In this document: positions 14,326 through 20,335 of the stretch, one piece after another | Layout of the letters: the number at the start of each line of letters is the position of its first letter | Position numbering within the stretch: the first letter of the stretch is position 1 | DNA from: Methanobacteriaceae archaeon | GTDB taxonomy: Archaea; Methanobacteriota; Methanobacteria; Methanobacteriales; Methanobacteriaceae | Length of the DNA stretch: 20,335 nt | Assembly (NCBI GenBank): GCA_017883605.1 | Contig: JADGNH010000016.1 | Coordinates: 1-20,335 of the forward strand | Reading direction: 5' to 3' | Notes under the pieces: generated by a model | What the model saw: only the letters and a program-made list of their open reading frames with translations | Database searches by the model: none | Told to the model about the DNA's origin: nothing | Position numbers and translations under genes: made by a program

Positions 14326-14898
14326 TTATTTATCTTTTAACTCCTTCCAGGAGTGGTAAATCCTTTGCAACACAGTTATATAGCTAAGAACCATTACCAG
14401 GGCCACGGCTAAGCCCATAAATGTGGGGCTGAATAAGTATCCTAAAAGAGCACCGGCCATGAGAATTACCAGGCGCTCAGCCCTTTCAGCAACTCCAACG
14501 TTGCAGTTTATACCCTCTGATTCTGCCCGGGCCCGTACATAGCTCACGGTTAGGGAGGCTTGCAGGGCCAAAATCCCTATTATCCAGTTTACAAATCCAC
14601 CGTATATTATGCCGATTAAGATAAAGGCGTCTGAAAACCGGTCAGAGGTGGAGTCCAGGACCGCTCCAAAGGGGGTGTTTGATGACTGATTTCTGGCAAC
14701 AGCACCGTCCAGCATATCTATAAAACCGCTTAATCCTATTAGAAGTCCTCCAATCAATAAATAACCAGTGGCAAACATGTAAGCAGATAAAATACTCACC
14801 AGAAGACCGATTATGGTTAAGATATTGGGATTAATACGGATCTTTTCTGCAATGGGATCCAGGAATCTTTTAACCCGGGGCCGAAGTTTGTCCAGCAT
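14326..14898 (-). CDS. CDP-alcohol phosphatidyltransferase, probable archaetidylinositol phosphate synthase
   Basis: This 190-residue membrane enzyme has the complete CDP-alcohol phosphotransferase signature D-x2-DG-x2-AR-x8-G-x3-D-x3-D (Asp61, Asp64, Gly65, Arg69, Gly78, Asp82, Asp86) and about six hydrophobic helices. In Methanothermobacter the homologue beside the YrdC-family gene makes archaetidylinositol phosphate from CDP-archaeol and inositol 1-phosphate; the same neighbour (14976) is found here, which supports that role over glycerol or serine transfer. No ribosome binding site precedes the ATG. A TATA-like ACATATATCA lies about 25-35 bp upstream, so the mRNA is probably leaderless. 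It heads the cluster with DUF357, DUF47 and DUF434. Confidence 0.85.
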   Translation of the reverse strand: MLDKLRPRVKRFLDPIAEKIRINPNILTIIGLLVSILSAYMFATGYLLIGGLLIGLSGFIDMLDGAVARNQSSNTPFGAVLDSTSDRFSDAFILIGIIYGGFVNWIIGILALQASLTVSYVRARAESEGINCNVGVAERAERLVILMAGALLGYLFSPTFMGLAVALVMVLSYITVLQRIYHSWKELKDK

Positions 14899-14975
14899 AA
14901 AACTAATTAATATACTCTAAAATGATATATGTTTTGGATGCAAGGGAAATTTAAATTATGTTCAAGGAAATTTAA
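14899..14975. promoter_or_regulatory. Divergent promoter between lipid synthase and Sua5-type gene
   Basis: In this 77-bp spacer GATATATG at 14924-14931 can act as a TATA box in both directions: leftward it gives a nearly leaderless transcript, rightward a leader of about 20 nt. A near-direct repeat of AAGGAAATTTAAAT precedes the rightward gene and includes its ribosome binding site. Confidence 0.4.
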
Positions 14976-15575
14976 ATGAAACTTATTAAAATAAATCCAG
15001 AAAATCCAGAAAAGGAAAAAATAAAACAGGCCATAAATGTTCTGGAGAATGGAGGTACCGTAGTTTACCCAACGGATACGCTGTACGGCTTAGGGGCAGA
15101 TATATTCCGTGAAGATGCCGTCAGAAAAGTGTATACCATAAAAAAAAGGTCTTTAAATAATCCAATATCTATATGTGTATCTGAAATTGATGATATAACT
15201 AAAATAGCCTATCTGGATAAAGATACAGAAAAAATAGTTAAAAAAATTCTTCCAGGTCCCTTTACCATAATTTTAAGAAAAAAAGGAAATATATCCTCCA
15301 TTTTAACGGCTGGAAAAGAAAAAATCGGTATAAGGATTCCAGATAATAAGATTTGCAGGGAGCTCACCCAAAGATTTCCCATAACCACCAGCAGCGCAAA
15401 TATATCCGGCAAAAAAGCTCCTAAATCTCTAAATGAAGTTTTAGAGCAGTTAGGTGATACAGTGGACCTTATCCTTGATGATGGGGGGTCTGGAGAGGGG
15501 ATCCCGTCTACGGTCATTGACCTCACCACCCGGCCACCTGAAATACTGCGGAAAGGTGGTTTTCAACCATTTTAA
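14976..15575 (+). CDS. L-threonylcarbamoyladenylate synthase (Sua5/YrdC/TsaC family)
   Basis: This 199-residue enzyme forms threonylcarbamoyl-AMP from threonine, bicarbonate and ATP, the first step of the universal t6A37 tRNA modification. YrdC-domain motifs are VVYPTDTLYGLGAD near residue 30, the KKRSLNNPI basic substrate-binding motif, LPGPFTIILR, IGIRIPD, TSSANISG and STVIDLT. The C-terminal Sua5 extension is absent, so it is the short TsaC-like form. Its coding sequence is richer in AAA/ATA codons than neighbouring genes. The partner KEOPS genes are not in the window. An AAGGA site lies about 9 nt before the ATG. Confidence 0.93.
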   Translation: MKLIKINPENPEKEKIKQAINVLENGGTVVYPTDTLYGLGADIFREDAVRKVYTIKKRSLNNPISICVSEIDDITKIAYLDKDTEKIVKKILPGPFTIILRKKGNISSILTAGKEKIGIRIPDNKICRELTQRFPITTSSANISGKKAPKSLNEVLEQLGDTVDLILDDGGSGEGIPSTVIDLTTRPPEILRKGGFQPF

Positions 15576-15614
15576 AAACGTGAACAGTTTAAATTTAATT
15601 ATTTACACGTTTAT

Positions 15615-15727
15615 TTCATATTTTACAACATTATTCCACTTTACAACGACAATTCATATTTTACAACGTTGTTCACATTTAACGTGTTCACATTAACAAC
15701 TATTTCAAATTATAACGTTAATTCATA
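15615..15727. repeat. Degenerate ~19-bp tandem array, seven units
   Basis: Units beginning TTCA (once TTCC) start at 15615, 15634, 15653, 15672, 15687, 15704 and 15722. The first four are spaced exactly 19 bp, later ones 15, 17 and 18. The fullest units read TTCATATTTTACAACATTA and TTCATATTTTACAACGTTG. The copies differ, so the array is old or under weak constraint. Confidence 0.65.
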
Positions 15728-15766
15728 CAATATACACTTAAATTTTTCTACCTAAACCACGAACAT

Positions 15767-15790
15767 ATTATTATTATTATTATTATTATT
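15767..15790. repeat. (ATT)8 microsatellite
   Basis: Eight uninterrupted ATT triplets lie about 180 bp upstream of radB. Simple triplet runs of this length are uncommon in archaeal genomes and prone to slippage. Confidence 0.95.
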
Positions 15791-15835
15791 CTAGCCCAAC
15801 AACAAAATCGGTTTTCAGCTGGTGTCAGAACATTA

Positions 15836-15882
15836 AATATTATTTAGGATAAAAAACAATATCAATATTATTTAGGATAAAA
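15836..15882. repeat. Direct 19-bp repeat upstream of radB
   Basis: Identical copies of AATATTATTTAGGATAAAA lie at 15836-15854 and 15864-15882, 28 bp apart start to start, 85-130 bp before radB. They could be regulator sites or a local duplication. Confidence 0.85.
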
Positions 15883-15967
15883 TAGAGAAAACTAAATGAA
15901 AAATAGTTTAAAAATTGGAAAATGGTTTTAAAATAATTTATCTAACAAATAGCAAAGAGGCTTGATC

Positions 15968-16675
15968 TTGAAAGTTTTATCAAAAATTGATAGCAACTCT
16001 AAAATACCTATAAACTGTTCTATAGATAGTATTATGGGTGGGGGTGTCGAAAAAGGCTGTCTCACACAGTTTTATGGTCCTCCTGGTTCTGGTAAGACCA
16101 ATATAGCACTCAACCTCCTGGTCCAATGTGCAAAAAATGGGGGAAAGGCAATATTTGTTGATACCGAAGGCGGATTATCAATAGAAAGAGTTAAACAAAT
16201 ATCTCTCCATGATTTTGATAGATTTGCTGGTAACATAATGGTTTTTGAACCTAACACCTTCCAGGAACAGGATGAAGTTTTAAGGAAAGTAGAAAATCTC
16301 ATAGAATCTGGGAGAGAAGAGGTGGATCTGATTATTGTAGATTCAGCAGTAGCCCTCTACCGATTAAAGGAAGGGGATTCAACTCAGACCAACAGGGAAC
16401 TTGGTAAACAGATGGCACTCCTATCCAGGATAGCCCGGAATCATAATATAGCTGTTTTGATCACCAACCACATCTACTCGGTTTTTGATGCCGACGGTAC
16501 CGAGAGCATAATAGCACCGGTAGGGGGTACCATACTCAAGTACTGGAGCAAAATAATAGTGGAACTGGCCCGGGGCAATGTTAACGGGGATAGATATGCC
16601 ATTTTGAGAAGGCATAGAAGCCGACCGGAAGGTCTCAAGGCCAAATTCAGGATAGTCAACAAGGGCCTGGAATAG
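15968..16675 (+). CDS. radB: DNA repair and recombination protein RadB
   Basis: This 235-residue RecA/RadA-family ATPase is the euryarchaeal RadA paralogue RadB, which assists RadA in homologous recombination. It consists of the ATPase core alone; the N-terminal helix-hairpin-helix domain of RadA is missing, as is usual. Walker A is GPPGSGKT at residues 37-44, Walker B is DLIIVDS in the middle, and NHIYSVFD and GGTILKYWSK follow. Starts possible in frame are TTG at 15962 and TTG at 15968; the second is preferred because AGAGG at 15956-15960 is then 7 nt upstream instead of 1. The stop TAG is at 16673-16675. It lies downstream of a long repeat-rich spacer. Confidence 0.93.
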   Translation: MKVLSKIDSNSKIPINCSIDSIMGGGVEKGCLTQFYGPPGSGKTNIALNLLVQCAKNGGKAIFVDTEGGLSIERVKQISLHDFDRFAGNIMVFEPNTFQEQDEVLRKVENLIESGREEVDLIIVDSAVALYRLKEGDSTQTNRELGKQMALLSRIARNHNIAVLITNHIYSVFDADGTESIIAPVGGTILKYWSKIIVELARGNVNGDRYAILRRHRSRPEGLKAKFRIVNKGLE

Positions 16676-17030
16676 TCCCTAACAGATAATTTTAAATTAG
16701 ACCAGAATAAAAAGTTACTAAATAAGCTGAAAACCCACCTTAAAATATAAAAAAATTGTGAATAGGAATTTACCAGGACATAAAGTCTACTGGAAATATA
16801 AATGTTCATCTAAAAAAAAGATGAAACTTAAGATTCACGTAAAAAAAGGAAATTTTTAATATTTATCTATTAAAAAAACTTCATAAAAAATATATAAAAT
16901 TTTATAAAAAAAACCTTCGTAAAGAATTATATAAAATTTTTTATAAAAAGATTCTAATTTAAAAAATTTCTAAATTTAAAAAAAAATTATATCCCTAATT
17001 TTTTTGATTATAGAAGGTGTTGTGAGAAGT
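16676..17030. other. AT-rich intergenic region upstream of the aminotransferase
   Basis: About 355 bp without a credible gene. It contains a small hairpin (TTCATCT/AGATGAA around A7, 16805-16825) and two similar TATA-box-like blocks, TATATAAAAT at 16891-16900 and 16928-16937, each followed by TTTATAAAAA. The second is about 95 bp before the aminotransferase start and is a reasonable promoter candidate. Confidence 0.5.
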
Positions 17031-18191
17031 ATGATTTCAAGAAAGAAGTATGCCAAAACTGCGAAAACCCTGCCAAAGGGCTTTGAAACTCCGAATGATT
17101 TTTTCAATTACGTTTTCAATGATAAGGACATAATCTGGATGGGTCAAAACACCAACCACCTCCATGATGAGAGCGGAATCAAGGAAGCAATGTTGGGAAG
17201 CATAAAAAAGGGTGATTACTGCAAATATCCTCCGCCTGAGGGATTTCCAGAATTGAAAGATCTTATAATGGAAGATCTGGGACTTACCCATGGATTTGAT
17301 ATTCTAATAACCGCTGGAGGTACGGAATCACTTTACCTGTGCGCCAACGACATTCTGGAGCCTGAAAACAACACCATAACCTGTGATCCTGGCTATCTCA
17401 TTATAGACAACTTTGCAAGCAGGTTTGGGAATCATGTTAAATCTGTGCCCATATACAATGAGGAATGTAACTACAAACTCACCCCTGATCTGGTCCGGGA
17501 GAATATGGATAAAAAGACCAAGCTGATATCTCTGGTAGATCCTCTAAATCCCCTGGGATCATCCTACACTAAGGAAGAGATAAAGGACTTTGCAGATATT
17601 GCAGAGGATAACAATGTCTACCTTTTACATGACGTCACCTATCGTGATTTTGCAAGGGATCATCATCTGGTGGCCGAGTACTGCCCGGAGCGTACCATAA
17701 CCATTTACAGTTTCTCCAAGATCTACGGAATGGCCGGTCTCCGGCTGGGCGCTGTGTTAGGCACACCGGACATCATCAATTCCATAAGGACTATCCTTAT
17801 AAACGACCTGGGAACCAACATCATAGCCCAGAAAGGGGCCATAGCTGCTGTTAATTCCAAATATGAATGGCTGGATAAAGTCAAAAAAACCACCCAAAAC
17901 AACCAGAAAATAATCAAAAAAGCAGTGGATGAAGTAGAAGGAACATTCATACCAGTATACCCCTCAGACGGGAACATGCTGGCCATAGACATGTACGACG
18001 CCGGCATAAACCCGCGTGACGTGGCAGACCACCTCTTGGACAGAAAGATATTCACCCGGGAAGGATCCTACACCAGCAAACACTTCGGCCACCGCTATCT
18101 AAGGGTGAGCTATTCCATACCCACCGAAGATGTGAAATACTTTGCAGAGAGCTTCCTGGAGGTTATGGAAGAGCTGAAGGATTCTAAATAA
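17031..18191 (+). CDS. Class I/II pyridoxal-phosphate aminotransferase, substrate unknown
   Basis: This roughly 386-residue fold-type I aminotransferase transfers amino groups between amino and 2-oxo acids. The pyridoxal-phosphate Lys230 lies in SFSKIYGMAGLRLG; AGGTESLYL binds phosphate, Asp201 and Tyr204 in LLHDVTYRDF contact the cofactor, and YLRVSYSIP holds the carboxylate-binding arginine. The DPLNPLGSSY segment replaces the common NPNNPTG, so assignment to aspartate, aromatic or histidinol-phosphate use is not safe. In-frame starts are TTG 17004, GTG 17022 and ATG 17031. ATG is preferred as AAGGTG lies 11 nt upstream; the upstream residues add no family similarity. It is the last gene in a rightward series with Sua5-type and radB genes but has its own promoter region. 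Confidence 0.87.
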   Translation: MISRKKYAKTAKTLPKGFETPNDFFNYVFNDKDIIWMGQNTNHLHDESGIKEAMLGSIKKGDYCKYPPPEGFPELKDLIMEDLGLTHGFDILITAGGTESLYLCANDILEPENNTITCDPGYLIIDNFASRFGNHVKSVPIYNEECNYKLTPDLVRENMDKKTKLISLVDPLNPLGSSYTKEEIKDFADIAEDNNVYLLHDVTYRDFARDHHLVAEYCPERTITIYSFSKIYGMAGLRLGAVLGTPDIINSIRTILINDLGTNIIAQKGAIAAVNSKYEWLDKVKKTTQNNQKIIKKAVDEVEGTFIPVYPSDGNMLAIDMYDAGINPRDVADHLLDRKIFTREGSYTSKHFGHRYLRVSYSIPTEDVKYFAESFLEVMEELKDSK

Positions 18192-18220
18192 AATTAAATT
18201 TTTAATGTCTTATGAATATA

Positions 18221-18246
18221 TTTTTTTTATTCACTCTATTTTTTTT
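18221..18246 (+). terminator. Double T8 terminator after the aminotransferase
   Basis: T8 runs at 18221-18228 and 18239-18246 lie in two 18-bp direct copies (TATTTTTTTTATTCACT), 30-55 bp after the stop codon, between convergent genes. Confidence 0.7.
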
Positions 18247-18289
18247 ATTCACTTTATTTCTGAGGACCAAAATAAAAAATAGAGATTTA

Positions 18290-20065
18290 TCAACTCTCTA
18301 AATAATAATATTCACCCTTACTCTTCTGCTCCCGGTCCAGGTAGCTTTCCAGCTTGTTCACCCGGGGTCTTTTGGTTTCCTTGTCCCGGCGGAAGGTGAT
18401 CCCCACATTGGAGAGGAAGCGGTTCATGGAGGAGCGCAGGTCGGTGGGTTCAGTAGCCAGTCCTTTTACTCCTGGTTCTCCGTAGAAGACCATGGCCCGG
18501 TCTGATATGTAATCTATGAATACTATGTCGTGGTCGATGATGATTGCTGCAGCATTACGGCTTTCCACTATTCTTTTAATGGCCCGGGCAGATTTAAACC
18601 TCTGTTCTACATCTAAAAATGCGGTTGGCTCGTCTAGGAGGTAGATTTCTGCATCTTTGGATAGGGTGGCGGCCACGGCCAGCCTCTGCAGTTCACCACC
18701 GCTCAGATCTTCCACGTTCTTTTCCAAGATATCTTCCAGGGAGAAAGGTCTTAGGATCTCGCTTTTGAAGATATTGGAACCGTAGTTAGGGGCGCCGGTT
18801 ATGAGAAATTCCTGAACCGTGCCTTCAAAGTCTGATACCAGGTACTGGGGTTTGTAAGCTATTTTAACCTTTTTGTTGATCTTGCCCTGGTTTGGTTTCA
18901 CCACCCCGGCCAGTATTTTGGCAAATGTGGTCTTTCCAATCCCATTGGGACCAAAAGCGGTTATAACCTCATTGTAAATTATTTTACCATCATGGACTTC
19001 CAAAGAGAAGCCATCATAGGATTTTCTGAGTTTGGAGTACTTTGTCAGGGTTTCTCCTTCTTTAAGTTGGGTGGGTGGTCTGACGTCGAAGATAATGGGC
19101 TGCTTTCGGAACCTCACATTCTCCTCCCGCAGGAAACCATTTATGTAGGTGTTTATTCCCACCCGAACACCCCTCATGTGGGATACCACACCATAGGCCC
19201 CTGGTTTTCCATAGAGTAGATGTACGTAGTCGGAAAGGGCGTCCAGGGCTGCCAGGTCGTGTTCTATAACCAGTACTGATTTTTTATCATCTGCCAGTTT
19301 TCTTACCACCCGGACAGCGTTGAGTCTTTGTTTTAAATCTAAACCGGAAGTGGGCTCGTCAAAATAGTAAAAATCAGCATCTCTCACCACTACAGCTGCA
19401 ATAGCCACTCTCTGCAGTTCCCCACCGCTTAGCTTTGCTATGTTTCGATTTAGTATGGGCTTTAACTCCAGGGAGTCCATTACCTCATCTAGAACGTTTC
19501 TTTCATCCACCCCAACCAGGAGGTCCTTCACATCCCCTTTGACAAACTTGGGGAGAAGATCCACCATCTGAGGTTTGTGGACTACCTTCAACCCTCCCTC
19601 AGAGAGCTTCTGGAAGTAAGACTGCATTTGAGATCCCTTGAAGAAGTTTATGATATCTTTCCAGGGAACATCTTCTTCATAGCTTCCCAGGTTTGGTTTA
19701 AGTTCGCCGGAGAGTATTTTTATTATGGTGGATTTGCCTATTCCATTGGGCCCCAACATACCTACCACCGAGCCGTTTTTCAGGTTGGGCAGTCCAAATA
19801 ACTCAAACATGTTCTGTCCGTAGCGGTGTATGGGCTCTTCCAGGGCTTCGGGAAGATTGATAATGTTTATTGCTCCAAAGGGACATCGATTGGTGCATAT
19901 CCCACACCCGGCGCAAAGTTCTTCTGATATTATTGGTTTATTTGTTTTCTGGTCAATGGTTATGGTGTCTTCTTCCATTCTAACCCCGGGGCAGTATTCT
20001 ATGCAGACATAGTTGCACTTTTTGGGCTGGCACCGGTCTTGGTCTAAGATGGATATTCTGGTCAT
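18290..20065 (-). CDS. abce1: Ribosome recycling ATPase ABCE1 (RNase L inhibitor homologue)
   Basis: This 591-residue protein is full-length ABCE1, the soluble twin-ATPase that splits ribosomes into subunits after termination. The N-terminal iron-sulfur domain carries two 4Fe-4S motifs (Cys12/17/21/25 and 51/54/57/61). The first nucleotide-binding domain has Walker A GPNGIGKST (105-113), signature LSGGE (212-216), Walker B FDEPTSGLD (Asp236, Glu237) and His269. The second has GPNGIGKTT (372-380), LSGGE (454-458), Asp478/Glu479 and His512. The start MTRISILDQDRC is standard. It stands alone, convergent with the aminotransferase gene. Confidence 0.98.
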   Translation of the reverse strand: MTRISILDQDRCQPKKCNYVCIEYCPGVRMEEDTITIDQKTNKPIISEELCAGCGICTNRCPFGAINIINLPEALEEPIHRYGQNMFELFGLPNLKNGSVVGMLGPNGIGKSTIIKILSGELKPNLGSYEEDVPWKDIINFFKGSQMQSYFQKLSEGGLKVVHKPQMVDLLPKFVKGDVKDLLVGVDERNVLDEVMDSLELKPILNRNIAKLSGGELQRVAIAAVVVRDADFYYFDEPTSGLDLKQRLNAVRVVRKLADDKKSVLVIEHDLAALDALSDYVHLLYGKPGAYGVVSHMRGVRVGINTYINGFLREENVRFRKQPIIFDVRPPTQLKEGETLTKYSKLRKSYDGFSLEVHDGKIIYNEVITAFGPNGIGKTTFAKILAGVVKPNQGKINKKVKIAYKPQYLVSDFEGTVQEFLITGAPNYGSNIFKSEILRPFSLEDILEKNVEDLSGGELQRLAVAATLSKDAEIYLLDEPTAFLDVEQRFKSARAIKRIVESRNAAAIIIDHDIVFIDYISDRAMVFYGEPGVKGLATEPTDLRSSMNRFLSNVGITFRRDKETKRPRVNKLESYLDREQKSKGEYYYLES

Positions 20066-20123
20066 ATTTTATCTCCTTAATATGGATAAGATTCTATTTT
20101 CTTAATAACAGGATTTATTGTTA

Positions 20124-20171
20124 ATTGGAGTTATTTAGGGTTTTATTGGAGTTATTTAGGGTTTTATTGGA
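20124..20171. repeat. 21-bp tandem repeat upstream of abce1
   Basis: Two exact 21-bp copies (20124-20144 and 20145-20165, beginning ATTGGAGTTATTTAGGG) are followed by the first six bases of a third. They lie 59-106 bp upstream of the abce1 start. Confidence 0.9.
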
Positions 20172-20303
20172 TTATGATAAAATTTAAGAGTTTGTATAAT
20201 TTATTTTGAGATTATTCATGATGTTAGTGGGATTACTAAATTAAAATATAATTATCATTGACTTTTTGAGGGTATTAAATTATTTCCTCTTCCGGAAAGA
20301 ACA

Positions 20304-20335
20304 GTGGATTTATCAAAAATAGCCATAGCTGGGAT
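20304..20335 (+). CDS. Possible start of a gene running off the window
   Basis: From GTG at 20304 the frame reads MDLSKIAIAG and stays open to the window edge. GGAAAG a few bases upstream could be a ribosome binding site, and an AT-rich TATA-like AATATAATTA lies near 20244. The opposite strand is also open to the edge here (ending at about 20258), so direction is uncertain and only ten codons can be seen. Confidence 0.2.
   Translation, partial: MDLSKIAIAG

Larger units (their letters stand above)
15576..15967. other. Repeat-rich intergenic region upstream of radB
   Basis: About 390 bp without a credible gene. In order it contains a degenerate ~19-bp tandem array (15615-15727), an (ATT)8 microsatellite (15767-15790) and two 19-bp direct copies (15836-15854, 15864-15882). 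The last part probably holds the radB promoter. Confidence 0.55.

Noticed and set aside
20290..20297. TTCCGGAA as an NrpR operator
   Set aside because: The half-sites are in reversed order with no spacer, unlike GGAA-N6-TTCC.

Overview
The window looks like chromosomal DNA of a methanogenic archaeon of the Methanobacteriales, probably Methanobacterium or a close relative. The signs are an F420-type (FrhB-like) protein in a split glutamate synthase operon, an AksF-type dehydrogenase (coenzyme B pathway), archaeal fructose-1,6-bisphosphate aldolase/phosphatase, an archaetidylinositol-phosphate-synthase-like enzyme, RadB and archaeal ABCE1, together with AT-rich spacers, TATA boxes, oligo-T terminators and GGAGG/AAGGTGA ribosome binding sites. 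No rRNA, tRNA, CRISPR array, transposase or phage gene was recognised.

Positions 1-7300 form a nitrogen-assimilation block, all on the minus strand. amtB-glnK (ammonium channel and its PII regulator) lies at the left. To its right is an operon read as pdxT, glutaminase domain, GXGXG domain, FrhB-like F420 module, then ferredoxin-FMN glutamate synthase domain. No NAD(P)H subunit (GltD) is present in the window, and the F420 module takes its place in the operon, so the complex is predicted to be an F420H2-dependent glutamate synthase. Both transcription units carry an exact GGAA-N6-TTCC palindrome, the NrpR operator consensus, next to a TATA box. The most unusual gene is the FrhB-like one: its C-terminal FrhB portion comes first, then two ferredoxin clusters, then the N-terminal FrhB portion, so it appears circularly permuted.

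Positions 7300-12600 hold single genes with long AT-rich spacers: a small membrane-anchored Ser/Thr/Asn protein with a 12-bp coding minisatellite, a malate dehydrogenase, a HEAT-repeat protein, an AksF-like dehydrogenase and the FBP aldolase/phosphatase. Positions 12660-14900 hold a four-gene minus-strand cluster: archaetidylinositol phosphate synthase-like, DUF357, DUF47/PhoU-like and DUF434. Rightward from 14976 are a Sua5/TsaC-type t6A enzyme, RadB and a class I/II aminotransferase, followed by convergent ABCE1.

Short degenerate tandem repeats of 18-24 bp recur in at least five spacers (upstream of mdh, aksF, radB and abce1 and of the small membrane protein). No repeat family was recognised.
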